A stretch of 64,000 bases of DNA, taken from assembly GCA_023053575.1 (NCBI GenBank), contig JAKZAP010000181.1:1-64000 (forward strand), given 5' to 3'. Positions 45,843 through 57,939 of this stretch are shown here, in pieces. The notes beneath the pieces were generated by a model. The model saw only the letters and a program-made list of their open reading frames with translations, made no database searches and was not told the origin of the DNA. Made by a program: the position numbers and the translations under genes. Positions within the stretch are counted from its first letter, which is position 1; every line of letters starts with the position of its first letter. This stretch comes from Branchinecta lynchi. Lineage: Eukaryota; Arthropoda; Branchiopoda; Anostraca; Branchinectidae.

Positions 45843-47820
45843 CTGTTCTTTAGTTACAAATAGACTGTTTCAGTTATAATTAGACTGTTCATTTAATACT
45901 TGACAACTCCTAGACAATTTAAATTGCACATCTTTACTCAAAGGTTGAGTTGGAACTCAATAGTTGAGTTGCTAGGCTAACAACCTAACAGTTGAGTTTA
46001 AAGAGAAAATATCATTATTTTTGTTTTTAGGTGATATTCCGCAAAGATTAGTTACAACTAGACTGTTTCAGATATAATAAGACTGTTCATTTAATACTTG
46101 ACAACTCATAGACAATTTAAATTGCACATCTTTACTCAAAGGTTGAGTTGGAAGTCAACAGTTGAGTTGTTAGGCTAACAACCTAACAGTCGAGTTTAAA
46201 GAGAAATTATTATTATTTTTCTTTTTATGTGATTTTCCGCAAAGATTAGTTACAACTAGACAGGTTAGGTAACAAATGTTAGGGTAACAACCTAACAGTT
46301 GAGTTTAAAGAGAAAATATTATTATTTTTCTTTTTATGTCATATTCCGCAAAGATTAGTTACAACTCAACTGTTTCAGTTATAATTAGACTGTTGATTTA
46401 ATACTTGACAGCTCCTAAACTCTTTAAACTGCAAACCTTTACTGAAAGGTTGAGTTGGAACTCAACAGTTGAGTTGTTAGGCTAACAACCTAACAGTCGA
46501 GTTTAAAGAGAAATTATTATTATTTTTCTTTTTATGTGATATTCCGCAAAGACTAGTTACAACTAGACTGACGATTTTTTCAGCACGCGAAGGATGCGTG
46601 CTCGAGATAAGCGGTCTCGTAGCAAAAGCTTTGCTGTAGAGTCAAAAGTTATAGGCTGAGCAACTTGAAATTTTAACGGTAGATTAAGCGTAATATTTGC
46701 ATCCGGATTAGATAATCCCGGATAACATACGACGTTTTCCCATCCAACACGGTACTCTGAAAGCTGGATATTGACATAGTATTACATGCGACTTTTTCGT
46801 ACTACTACCATACTACTACGCATGCTACAAATTTTTCATCGGGTCCCCCAGCTACGCACGATTGTTCACGGCTTTGTGGAGCATTTAATGAGATACCTGT
46901 GTGTTGTGTTTTAAGGTGAAATTTGTGTGGATTACTCTATGGAGGAGATGCCTGTGTGAAGAGCTTTAAGGAAATTCTCGTTTTTAGTGCTTTAAGGTTA
47001 AACCTGTGTGGAGTGCTTTAGAGTGAAACCTGTGTAGAGTGCTTTAACGAAATACCTGCATGGAGTGCTTTAAGGAAATACCTGCGAGGAGTGCTTTAAG
47101 GAAATGTCTGCGAGGAGTGCTTTAATGAAATCACTGCGTGGAGTGCTTTAAGGAGGTCTTATCATGTCTGTGTAATCTGAAGAATCGGAAGCACAGTTAC
47201 AAAAATGAGAGACGAATGGAGAGATGTGAAAATCTTTATTCTTTGACTTTTTATAACGAATTATATATGAATCGATAAAAATAAAAAGTTGTATAAGATG
47301 GTATAAGTGCCAGTAGAATCCCGAGTAACCTGGAAGTGCAGGTTTTGAGCACGCATCCTTTGCGTGGACATTCGTGCGTAGCTGGAGAAAATCGTACACT
47401 TTAACTTTTTATAATAAATAAGATATGATTAGATAACGCGCAAAAAAATAGATCGAAATGTATTTTTCTTGTGAAGATCCTAGGCATTCTTGGATACTTT
47501 TTAAAGCGTTGAAGTTGGAAAAAAACGCAGGTATTTCCACGGGTCTTTTTGCAGGTATTTAGACAGATTTTATTCTATCTTAATGAAACTCGGTACACGT
47601 GTACAACTTTTTATGCTTTTTCGAACCAAACCCGCTTCAGAATAAAATAATTATAATCACGTGTTTATTATTATTTTCCAACTTCAACGCTTTAAAAAAA
47701 TATTCAAGATTGCTACGGATCTTCACAAAAAACACACCGTTTTATCTATTTTTTTGCGCTCTTTCTAGTCATATCTTATTTATTTAAAAAAAATTAAAGT
47801 TTAAGATATCTTTGAGGAAT
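45843..47820 (-). repeat. Inverted satellite segment (B, P, minisatellite and arm modules)
   Basis: Here the modules appear as reverse complements of the left half of the window: type B units (45843-46570), a type P module (46573-46844), minisatellite (46851-47160, GGAGTGCTTTAAGGA orientation) and the inverted-arm region (47160-47820). The right edge of the type P module joins type B rather than the arm sequence, which defines that edge. Confidence 0.8.
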
Positions 47821-49100
47821 ATCACATAAAAAGAAAAATAATAATAATTTCTCTTTAAACTCAACTGTGAGGTTGTTAGCCTAACAACTCAACTGTTGAG
47901 TTCCAACTCAACCTTTTAGTAAAGATGTGCAGTTTAAAGAGTTTAGGATCCGTCAAGTATTAAATCAACAGTATAATTATAACTGAAACAGTCGAGTTGT
48001 AACTAATCTTTTCAGAATATGACTTAAAAAGAAAAATAATAATATTTTCTCTTTAAACTCAACTGTTAGGTTGTTAGCCTAACAACTCAACTGTTGACTT
48101 CCAACTCAACCTTTGAGTAAAGATGTGCTATTTAAATTGTCTATGAGTTGTCAAGTATTAAATGAACAGTCTTATTATAACTCAAACAGTCTAGTTGTAA
48201 CTAATCTTTGCGGAATACACCTAAAAACAAAAATAATGATATTTTCTCTTTAAACTCAACTGTTAGGTTGTTAGCCTAACAACTCAACTGTTGAGTTCCA
48301 ACTCAACCTTTGAGTAAAGATGTGCAATTTAAATTGTCTAGGAGTTGTCAAGTATTAAATGAACAGTCCAAATAAAACTGAAACAGTCTAGTTGTAACTA
48401 ATCTTTGCGGAATATCACATAAAAAGAAAAATAATAATATTTTTTTCTCTTTAAACTCAACTGTTAGGTTGTTAGCCTAACAACTCAACTGTTGACTTCC
48501 AACTCGACCTTTGAGTAAAGATGTGCAATTTAAGTATTAAATGAACAGTTTTATTATTACTGAAACAGTCTAGTTGTAACTAATTTTTGCGGAATAGGAA
48601 TATCACATAAAAAGAAAAATAATAATATTATTTTCTCTTTAAACTCAACTGTTTGGTTGTTAGCCTAACAACTCAACTGTTGACTTCCAACTCAACCTTT
48701 GAGTAAAGATGTGCAATTTAAATTGTCTATGAGTTGTCAAGTATTAAATGAACAGTCTTATTATAACTGAAACAGTCTAGTTGTAACTAATCTTTGCGGA
48801 ATATCACATAAAAAGAAAAATAATAATAATTTATCTTTAAACTCAACTGTTAGGTTGTTATTCTAACAACTCAACTGTTGAGTTCCAACTCAACCTTTGA
48901 GTAAAGATGTGCAATTTAAAGAGTTTAGGAGCTGTCAAGTATTAAATCAACAGTCTAATTATAAATGAAACAGTCGAATTGTAACTAATCTTTGCGGAAT
49001 ATGACATAAAAATAAAAATAAAAATATTCTTTTTTAACTCAACTGTTAGGTTTTTAGCCTAACAACTCAACTGTTGAGTTCCAACTCAAGCTTTGAGTAA
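47821..49100. repeat. Type B satellite array, diverged
   Basis: About six ~195-bp units. From about 48910 the sequence parallels 37340-37560 and continues in parallel through 49440, part of the duplicated segment. Confidence 0.8.
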
Positions 49101-49439
49101 AGATGTGTCTGTTATCTTCTTAATAACCAACTCTCCCCTATCTCCTTAAACCATCCCAATCAGGCATACTTTGCGTGAACATTCTTGCGTAGCTGGGGGA
49201 TGGACTGAAGAAAATCTTAAACTTTAACTTTTTAAAATAAAGAAAGTATGATTAGATAGAGCGCGAAAAATTAGATCGAATAGTGTGATTCTGTAAGATG
49301 CTGTAAGGAGATACCTGTGTTGAGTGCTTTCAGGAGAAAACTGTGTAGAAAAAGAAGATAACAGACACATCTTTACTCAAAGCTTGAGTTGGAACTCAAC
49401 AGTTGAATTGTTAGGCTAAAAACCTAACAGTTGAGTTGG

Positions 49440-49774
49440 ACAGCTCGACTCGCAACAAAAATTTAAATAATTTCTTGAATTTGTTGCCAGATTTGCCGGG
49501 GAAATACATATATCTAGCGATCCAAGTATCGAATGTTATTCGGCAATATCTCATTTGATGCGCAATTTCAAGCTTAATCTTCTATTAAATTTCCAAAGTC
49601 GTCAGTTCACATCTGTCGAATCTACAGCTGGACTCACAACGAAAATTTAAATAATTTCTTGAATTTGTTGCCATATTTGTCAGGGAAATACGTATATCTA
49701 GCGATCCAAGTATCGAATGTTATTCGGGAATATCTCATTAGATGCGCAATTTTAAGCCTAATCTTCTGTTAAAG
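49440..49774 (-). repeat. Type C satellite, inverted
   Basis: Reverse-complement type C units lead to the TTAAAG at 49769-49774. It is shorter than the counterpart at 37861-38312. Confidence 0.8.
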
Positions 49775-50588
49775 GCTCCACAAGGCACCAAACTTGCAGG
49801 CATAACATTTTTCGCTGTGATTAATTTCATGTTGAACGAGCACGAAGACAGGTATAAATTTGTGGACGACTTATCACTCGTGCTCGCTTACCTACTTGAG
49901 GGTAATGCTCCTGTAGCGCAGTTTTCTGGTGAAATTTTTGACGAATTAAATTCCCAGTGCAACGAGTCCCATCTTACCATTAACCCCGCCAAGTCAAAAA
50001 TTCTTCGGCTAAACCCCCTAAAACGAGACTTTACCCCCCTTGAAGTCCCTTTTCCTGTCGTGTCAGAAGTGAAGATACTCGGAGTCATTTTCTCCAGAGA
50101 CTGTTCTTTTGCCCCACATGTTGACAGTGTAATTAGGAAGGGTAACGCCTCCCTTCAAACACTGTCTAAAATGCGTCGCTTCGGTTGCGATGTGCCTCCG
50201 TGCCTATCTTTCCTATGTGCGACCAGTCTTGGAGTATGCTTGCCCGGTGTGGGGCCCTTCAGTACTACACACTACTCACCTGATGCACGACCTAGAGTCA
50301 GTGCAGAAAAGGGCAGTCAGGATTATCCTGGGTTATAGAGATATCCCTTACCAGGAAGCACTCAATAAACTTAATATCCAGTGCCTAGAAGAAAGATTGT
50401 GCGAGCTCATCATGAGGTTTGGGAAAGCATTGCTTTCGAACCCAACCCATCGAGACATCCTACCCGCAGACGCCCCACCAAACAGCAGAACCAGACAGAA
50501 ACTCAAACTGACCCCTATACGTGCGCGAACAAACCGTTATTCTAATTCGTTTGTGCCCTTTTTTAGGTCTATGTTTAACAGTGCCTAA
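49742..50588 (+). pseudogene. Second copy of the truncated non-LTR RT, frameshifted
   Basis: Near-identical to 38286-39140, with the same satellite-derived first codons (MRNFKPNLLLK), motif B and FVDD. Relative to the first copy, 8 nt are missing near 50193 (GATGTGCCTCC against GATGTCAATAGTCTCC). This shifts the frame, so the open parts are 49742-50338 and 50190-50588. Because the flanking TTAAAG and satellite are shared with the first copy, this is a duplicate of the same insertion and not an independent one. Confidence 0.85.
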
Positions 50589-50683
50589 ATGTTTTTTTTT
50601 GTATGTAATGTTTTGCAACTGCAAATTAGCCAAGAGCTACGAAAGTTGTGTAATAAACCGCTCTCTCTCTCTCTCTCTCTCTC
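49775..50683 (+). mobile_element. Second copy of the truncated (CT)n-tailed non-LTR element
   Basis: Flanked by TTAAAG at 49769-49774 and 50684-50689. The tail is 23 nt of CT (50661-50683), shorter than in copy 1. Differences from copy 1 are otherwise few. Confidence 0.85.
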
Positions 50684-50689
50684 TTAAAG

Positions 50690-51295
50690 TTCCAAGGTAA
50701 TCCGCAAACAAATTTTGAGTTTGCTGCATTACTCGCAACGAAAATATAAATAATTTCTTGAATTTGTCGCCATTTTGCTGGGAGAAATACATATATCTAG
50801 GGATCCAAGTATCCAGTGTTATTCGGGAATATCTCATTAGATGCGCAATTTTAAGCCTAATCTTCTATTAAAGTTCCAAGGTAATCCGCAGGGCAATACT
50901 TGTTCTGACTATCCTGAGTTTAAAGAATATAACGCTATATTTGAGAAAGTTCTTAGTTTTTAAGATTGAACCGTTGGCTGTTGGAGAAATCAGGGGGGAA
51001 TCGTTTAAAAAAATAAAAAACTTGTGTTCCAATAAGAATTTCCAAGCGAATTATACACCGTTCTGTGGGCACTGCTTATTCTGACTATCCTACCGAGTTT
51101 AAAGAATAGAAAGCTATTTTTGTGAGAGTTCTTAGGTTTTTAATTGAACCGCTTGCTGTGGGTGAAATAAGGGGTGAATCCTTTTAAAAATCAAAAAACT
51201 TGTGTTCCAGTACGAATCTCCACGCGAATTATACACCGTTCTGTAGGCAATGCTTGTTCAGACTATCCTACCGAGTTTAAAGATTGAAAAGCTTT
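50690..51295 (+). repeat. Type C fragment and type F satellite
   Basis: Parallel to 39263-40340 but with fewer type F units. It ends where the reverse-strand retroelement fragment is inserted. Confidence 0.8.
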
Positions 51296-51810
51296 GATTT
51301 AGATTAGATTAGATTAAATTTTATTTTACACATGTATACAAAACATTTTACAGCACCTGCTAAGAAAGCCCCAGAGGGTTTGTTGGCCGCAGGTGGCAGT
51401 CTTCTCTATTCTACATAATGTGGTAACATTATTTTTACATTATTCTAAATGCCATTCATACACGGTTCACACATATACAACAAACATTCTGCTTACAAAA
51501 ACACTCAAGCATCAATTACTATTCTTTTGCAAGGAAAAATCTCTTCGCTGTAGCCTTGAAGGATGCCAGATGACTCGAGTTTCTAATTTCAACTGGAATT
51601 ATATCCCATACAGAGGGGGGCAAAATTTCTAATCACGAAAGAAGCTCTAGTCGTGTTTCTAAATGGGTGTACCACATTTGATGCCCCTCGTGTATCATGA
51701 CTATGGAGATCACTATTAATGGAGAAAAAATTGTCAAAAATTTTCAAAAGAGGAGGGAAGTATATTATTGAGAAATTTATATGTGAAAATACTAACTTGA
51801 TAATCTCTTG
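51296..51810 (-). mobile_element. 5'-truncated CR1/L2-type non-LTR fragment with TAATC-type tail
   Basis: On the minus strand the element ends in repeated TAATC (read at 51297-51316 as GATTTAGATTAGATTAGATT). Its last open codons read VWDIIPVEIRNSSHLASFKA and end TAKRFFLAKE before a stop at 51519-51521, the usual end of ORF2 in CR1/L2-like elements. Upstream, HDTRGASN and a TRASFVIRNFAPL piece lie in a shifted frame. The surrounding type F unit is uninterrupted in the sister segment (near 40345), so this insertion is private to this copy. Confidence 0.7.
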
Positions 51811-52244
51811 TTCGAGAAAGTTCCTAGTTTTTTAAGATTCAACCGTTTGCTGCTGGAGAAATCAGGCAGGAATCCTTTAAAAAAATTAAAAAGTTGTGTT
51901 CCAGTAAGAATTTCCAAGCAAATTATACACCGTTCTGTGGCCACTGCTTAATCTGACTATCCTACCGAGTTTAAAGAATAGAAAGCTATTTTTGTGAAAG
52001 TTCTTAGGTTTTTGAATAGAAACCTTTTAGAAATCGAAAAACGTGTGTTCCAGTAAGAATTTCCAAGCGAATTATACACCATTCTGTAGGCAATGCTTGG
52101 TCTGACCATCCTACCGGTCATAGAGACTGAAGTCCATGAAACAAAAAATAAAATACTCGCAAATACTCGCAACGAAAATTTAAATAATTTTTTGAATTTG
52201 TCGCCATCTTGCTGGGAAAAATACATATATCTAGGGATCTGCAC
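51811..52244 (+). repeat. Type F satellite and type C junction
   Basis: The F units resume (CGAGAAAGTTCCTAGTTTTT) and pass into the same F-to-C junction as 45076-45345. Confidence 0.75.
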
Positions 52245-53345
52245 GCCTTGGGATTTTCTAACTACCATTTCTCGTGCTAATACATTTTCTAAAATTCTGT
52301 AACTCCTTAGGATGATTCCCAACATAGCTGGCAACTGAATTCCAAAAGCACAAGGCGAAACGAATTATTTTATTTTAAGATTCTTCAAGACTTCAACATT
52401 TACGTGCACTCCATGACTGGTAGTCCATTCTTCTTATCGCTAAGGTTTAAACAAAAATTGGGACAAATTAATCTTTCCACTTCCCAAACAAGCTAGAAAA
52501 CAAAGAAATGTTCGTTAATAAGAATTTAAACACCTAGCAGGGTCGCTAGGGACCGTCTGACAAACGTACAGACGTTTCCCGTTATTTGAAGATTTATCTT
52601 CAAGAATCAGAGTGACGAACAGGTTCTCACGCCTTTTTTGAAGATATGTCAGAAAAGAACGAGGGGACACTACTTTTTTGAAGATATATCAGAAAAGAAC
52701 GAGGGGACACATATTTTTTGAAGATATGTCAGAAAATATCCTGTTCTTTAGTTACAAATAGACTGTTTCAGTTATAATTAGACTGTTCATTTAATACTTG
52801 ACAACTCCTAGACATTTTAAATTGCACATCTTTACTCAAAGGTTGAGTTGGAACTCAATAGTTGAGTTGCTAGGCTAACAACCTAACAGTTGAGTTTAAA
52901 GAGAAAATATCATTATTTTTGTTTTTAGGTGATATTCCGCAAAGATTAGTTACAACTAGACTGTTTCAGATATAATAAGACTGTTCATTTAATACTTGAC
53001 AACTCATAGACAATTTAAATTGCACATCTTTACTCAAAGGTTGAATTGGAAGTCAACAGTTGAGTTGTTAGGCTAACAACCTAACAGTTGAGTTTAAAGA
53101 GAAAATAGTATTATTACTTTTCTTTTTATGTGATATTCCTATTCCGCAAAGATTAGTTACAACTAGACTGTTTCAGTTATAATAAGACTGTTCATTTAAT
53201 ACTTGACAACTCATAGACAATTTAAATTGCACATCTTTACTCAAAGGTTGAGTTGGAGGTCAACAGTTGAATTGCTAGGCTAACAACCTCACAGTTGAGT
53301 TTAAAGAGAAATTATTATTATTTTTCTTTTTATGTGATATTCCTC
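52245..53345. repeat. Duplicate of 45346-46560 (spacer, 46-bp repeat and inverted type B)
   Basis: It follows 45346-46560 closely, then diverges in the number of type B units. It ends at TATTCCTCAAAGATATCTTA, joined to the inverted-arm module. Confidence 0.8.
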
Positions 53346-55190
53346 AAAGATATCTTAAACTTTACTTTTTTTAAAATAAATAAGATATGACTAGAAAGAG
53401 CGCAAAAAAATAGATAAAACGGTGTGTTTTTTGTGAAGATCCGTAGCAATCTTGAATATCTTTTAAAGCGTTGAAGTTGGAAAATAAAAATAAACACGTG
53501 ATTATAATTATTTTTTTCTGAAGCGGGTTTGGTTCGAAAAAGCATAAAAAGTTGTACACGTGTACCGAGTTTCATTAAGATAGAATAAAATCTGTGTAAA
53601 CACCTGCGAAAAGACCCGTGGAAACACCAGCGTTTTTTCCAACTTCAACGCTTTAAAAAGTATCCAAGAATGCCTAGGATCTTCACAAGATAAACACATT
53701 TCGATCTATTTTTTTGCGCGTTATCTAATCATATCTTATTTATTATAAAAAGTTAAAGTTTAAGATTTTCTCCAGCTGCGCACGAATGTCCACGCAAAGG
53801 ATGCGTGCTCAAAACCTGCACTTCCAGGTTACTCGGGATTCTACTGGCACTTATACCATCTTATACAACTTTTTATTTTTATCGATTCATATATAATTCG
53901 TTATAAAAAGTCAAAGAATAAAGATTTTCACATCTCTCCATTCGTCTCTCATTTGTGTAACTGTGCTTCCGATTCTTCAGATTACACAGACATGATAAGA
54001 CCTCCTTAAAGCACTCCACGCAGTCATTTCATTAAAGCACTCTTCGTAGACATTTCCTTAAAGCACTCCTCGCAGGTATTTCCTTAAAGCACTCCATGCA
54101 GGTATTTCGTTAAAGCACTCTACACAGGTTTCACTCTAAAGCACTCCACACAGGTGGAGACACTCCACACTAAAAACGAGAGTTTCCTTAAAGCTCTTCA
54201 CACAGGCATCTCCATAAAGTAATCCACACAAATTAAACCTTAAAACACAACACAAAGGTATCTCATTAAATGCTCCACAAAGCCATGAACAATCGTGCGT
54301 AGCTGGAGGACCCGATGAAAAATTTGTAGCGTGCGTAGTAGTATGGTAGTAGTACGAAAAAGTCGCATGTAATACTATGTCAATATCCAGCTTTCAGAGC
54401 ACCGTGTTGGATAGGAAAACGTCGTATGTTATCCGGGATTATCTAATCCGGATGCAAATATTACGCTTAATCTACCGTTAAAATTTCAAGTTGCTCAGCC
54501 TATAACTTTTGACTCTACAGCAAAGCATTTGCTACGAGGCCGCTGATCTCGAGCACGCATCTTTTGCGTGCTGAAAAAATCTTAAACTTTAATTTTTTAA
54601 AATAAATAAGATATGACTAGAAAGAGAGCAAAAAAATAGATAAAACGGTGTGTTTTTTGTGAAGATCCGTAGCAATCTTGAATATTTTTTAAAGCGTTGA
54701 ATTTGGAAAATAATAATAAACACGTGATTATAATTATTTTATTCTGAAGCGGGTTTGGTTCGAAAAAGTATAAAAAGTTGTACACGTGTACCGAGTTTCA
54801 TTAAGATAGAATAAAATCTGTGTAAATACCTGCGAAAAGACCCGTGGAAATACCTGGGTTTTTTCCAACTTCAACGCTTTAAAAAGTATGCAAGAATGCC
54901 TAGGATCTTCACAAGAAAAACACATTTCGATCTATTTTTTTGCGCGTTATCTAATCATATCTTATTTATTGTAAAAAGTTAAAGTTTAAGATTTTCTCCA
55001 GCTACGCACGAATGTCCACGCAAAGGATGCGTGCTCAAAACCTGCACTTCCAGGTTACTCGGGATTCTACTGGCACTTATACCATCTTATACAACTTTTT
55101 ATTTTTATCGACTCATATATAATTCGTTATAAAAAGTCAAAGAATAAAGATTTTCACATCTCTCCATTCGTCTCTCATTTGTGTAACAAA
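53346..55190. repeat. Satellite modules: inverted arms, minisatellite and type P
   Basis: Two arm pairs (53346-53770 and 54585-54990) flank a minisatellite run (53995-54260) and a type P module (54310-54577). The layout parallels 3121-4980 of block A1. Short minus-strand frames here are satellite by-products. Confidence 0.8.
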
Positions 55191-55237
55191 TATTATATTA
55201 CTTGATAGCTCCGAGACTCTTTAAAATATACATCTTA

Positions 55238-55275
55238 CATCTGTTGACAATACGAACTGCTTTATTGAAAACTCT
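55238..55275 (-). repeat. Fragment of the gypsy-class LTR
   Basis: TGTTGACAATACGAACTGCT with TTATTGAAAACTCTC matches the end of the LTR at 55585-55620. It is flanked on both sides by type B satellite, so it is a separate, deleted LTR remnant. Confidence 0.6.
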
Positions 55276-55584
55276 CTTGACAGCTCCTAGACTCTTTAAA
55301 ATACATATCTTTACTCAAAGGTTGAGTTGTAACTCAACAGTTGGGTTGTTAGGCTAACAACGTAACAGTTGAGTTTAAAGAGAAAATATTATTTTTTTTT
55401 CTTTTTATGTAATATTCCGCAAAGATTAGTCACAAATCGACTGTTTCAGTTATACCTAGACTGTTGGTATTTCCTTAAAGCACTTCATGCAGGTATTTAT
55501 TTTACTTGAATCTTACTTGAAACCTCGGAACAGCGATTTATTACTTGACAGCTCCTAGACTCTTTAAAAGATACATCTTACATC

Positions 55585-55769
55585 TGTTGGCAATACGAAC
55601 TTCTTTATTGAAAACTCTCGTGACAACTGAACAAAAAAGTACTGAGTCCGACCCCTTTATATACAGACGCGTGAATGAAATACCGGAATGAATGGCAATA
55701 TGCCGGAGAACAAATAAATAGCGAGGGGTCGGAGACTCTATAAGCGTATGAAAGGCTTCGTTCACAACA
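55585..55769 (-). repeat. 3' long terminal repeat, ~185 bp
   Basis: On the minus strand it begins TGTTGTGAACG directly after a purine tract and ends GTATTGCCAACA, so it has TGTTG ... CAACA termini. It contains a TATA box (TATATAAAGGGG, 55652-55663) and a polyadenylation signal (AATAAA, 55604-55609). The sequence beyond its end is type B satellite (GATGTAAGATGTATCTTTTA). No matching full copy is found upstream of Gag. Confidence 0.7.
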
Positions 55770-55783
55770 TTCCTCCCCCTAGA
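55770..55783 (-). other. Polypurine tract
   Basis: TAGGGGGAGGAA on the minus strand abuts the LTR start. This is the expected primer site for plus-strand DNA synthesis. It overlaps the last codons of the extra ORF. Confidence 0.75.
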
Positions 55784-56291
55784 CACCTAAGCTCTTGGTG
55801 TCGGTCGTTAGTGGACGAATTACCAGTCGGCCGATCAATTCGGGTGGAAACTTGGTTCCCGTTGGCGGCTGATAGAGGTTTCCATCATCGTCTACTAGAA
55901 ACATTCCTGGTTGGAACATCTCGGGTAGTGGTGGTGGCGGTGCTGTATAATTGAAGAGGGAAGCTCTCTGTTGAAGTCGGCGGCTTTTACCCATCCTTCG
56001 CCTCTTCTTGGAAAGTAGCGGGAAGTTGGAGACAGAAACAACGGGTCCAGTCGATGGGATGGTAGCTCGTGGCTGTTCTTCTCTGCTTGTAGAAAACAGT
56101 TGGGATGGCCGGGGGGTTTCCGTCGGAATAATGCGGATTTTCTTGGGAATTCGCAAAGCTTCTTCAGCTAAGGTGCTAAGTGTGTTGAAAATCTCTTGAA
56201 TTTTCTGGTTTATTACCTCTTCTTCATCATCAAGTAGAATTAGTACATCGTCGTCGGTACATTGTACGTCGGACGTCGGACATCCTAGCAA
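55779..56291 (-). CDS. Extra ORF downstream of pol, unknown function
   Basis: 170 codons begin 34 nt after the RNase H stop and run into the polypurine tract. I recognise no family. The N-terminal part is acidic (DDDVLILLDDEEEV, ~13-26), the middle is serine/proline/threonine rich, a basic cluster SKKRRRMGKSRR (~94-105) could act as a nuclear localisation or nucleic-acid-binding patch, and a PPPP stretch follows (~118). No signal peptide or membrane segment is visible, so it does not look like an envelope protein. Its position after RT-RNase H is the end of the element. It is the only sizeable frame of the element besides the RT-RNase H frame that appears free of stops. Confidence 0.6.
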   Translation of the reverse strand: MLGCPTSDVQCTDDDVLILLDDEEEVINQKIQEIFNTLSTLAEEALRIPKKIRIIPTETPRPSQLFSTSREEQPRATIPSTGPVVSVSNFPLLSKKRRRMGKSRRLQQRASLFNYTAPPPPLPEMFQPGMFLVDDDGNLYQPPTGTKFPPELIGRLVIRPLTTDTKSLGV

Positions 56292-56325
56292 AAGAAATTA
56301 TTTATAGTTTTTATACATGGATAGG

Positions 56326-57936
56326 CTACAGTCTGCTGAGGGTATCCGCGTTGACGTATAACCTACCGGGTCGTGTCTTAATTTTGAATTGGTATTCCTG
56401 CAATTCGAGTGCCCAGCGGTTCACTCTCCTGTTGGTATCTCTCATCGTGTGAAGCCACTTCAGTCGATTGTGGTCTGTTATAACCGTGAATTTTCGGCCT
56501 GAAAGGTAGTAATGCATCTTTCGGGTTGCCCAAAAAATCGCGTAGCATTCACGTTCGATTGTGGAATACCGAGTTTCGCATGGGAGCAATTTCTTCGATA
56601 AGTAGAAGATCGGATGGTCCCCATCTGGGAAAGACTGTTCGACGACACATCCAAGGACAATGTCGCTCGCATCACTGTATAGGATGAATGGGAGGTCAAA
56701 TTGTGGGGCGCGAAGAACTGGGTCGCTGGATAGTCGTTTCTTCATGGTCTTAAAGGCTTCTTCTTCCTTGCTATCCCAAGGGATTGGGTCCTTGATATTT
56801 TTATGCGTTAGATCAAATAGGGGTTTCGCTACGTCGCTGTAATGCGGAATAAATTTGGCGTAATATTGTACAAGTCCAAGGAAGCTTCTGACTTGTTTCT
56901 GTGTGACAGGAGCTGGGATGCGCATGATCGCTTCTGTTTTGTCTTGCATTGGCTGAATTTCTCCGCATCCTAAGAGATGACCAAGATATTCAAGTTTTGG
57001 GTAGGCAAACTTGCATTTTCGTGGATTTACCGTCAGGTTACTTTGTCGTAGGCGAGTAAAAACTCGTCTTAGGTGATCAAGCTGGTCATCGAAACTGAAG
57101 CTCTTGATCCCGCTGTCGTCGAGGTAGGCTCGGACAAGATCTTGGCAGCCTCGATACATTTCATCCATTCCTCGCTGGAATGTCATCGGTGCTGTAGCTA
57201 GTCCGAATGGCATGAATTCGCACTGAAACAGGCCTTCAGGCGCGATGAACGCAGTTTTGGACTTGCTCTCTTCGTCTAGCTCAACAGACCAGTAGGCAAA
57301 AAGACAGTCAAGACTGCTAAGTACGTTTCCAGAAGCCATAAATTCGATCAGCTCGTCAGTACGTGGCATAGGATAGGCATCGTATCGAGAAATCGCGTTC
57401 AGTTTCCGATAGTCGATGCAAAATCGGATAGACCCGTCTTTCTTTGGGACTAGGATTGTTGGCGAAGACCATTCGGAAGTAGATGGTTTGATAACTCCCG
57501 CGGTTAGCATCCGATCTATTTCATCCTTGACGAGGTTTCTTGTGGCCTGTGGCAGCCCGTAGGGGTGCTGTCTGATTGGAGGATGGTCCCCTGTGTGAAT
57601 TGAGTGCTTGATAAGTGACGATCTTCCTGGATTCTCGGAGATGACGTCTTTGAACTCAAGGATCATTTCGACCAGGTTTTGTTTCTGTGATTTGGACCAG
57701 CCAGGGTATATGTCAAGGGTTGCGGGTTCAAAGCTGGGTGCTGGATTTACTTCATAGGTGACTACCTTCCGTGTTGTGAACGGTTCTGAACAATCTTCAT
57801 CTGCTGTGGCGAGACAGGCGTGAAAAGTGTTTGTTGCGTGCTGTTGCGATTGCTCCCCAGTTTTGGGATGAAATTCCCTGAGTAAGTTTATGTTGTACAC
57901 AGCACTGCGTTTGCATTGGCCGTCAACTTCAATTTC
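56326..57936 (-). pseudogene. pol: Ty3/gypsy-class reverse transcriptase and RNase H
   Basis: The open part is 524 codons from the ATG at 57900, but homology begins earlier, since that ATG sits inside the integrase tail (INLLREFHP). RT blocks: VIKPSTSEWSSPTILVPKK (~146-164), FCIDYRKLNA (~160-169), motif A with D198, FMPFGLATAPMTFQR and YLDD (259-262; D261, D262). The residues after YLDD are SGI where ILI-type is usual. RNase H follows, with D410 (YSDAS), E451 (ERECYAI) and D476 (TDHN), ending DTLSRL. Key residues are present. The upstream boundary is a TAA (57937-57939) where the integrase frame should continue into this one, so RT lies downstream of integrase in a single broken ORF. Confidence 0.9.
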
Positions 57937-57939
57937 TTA

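Noticed and set aside
55779..56291. Envelope gene of an endogenous retrovirus
   Set aside because: The ORF is in the right place for env but has no signal peptide, membrane segment or cysteine pattern.
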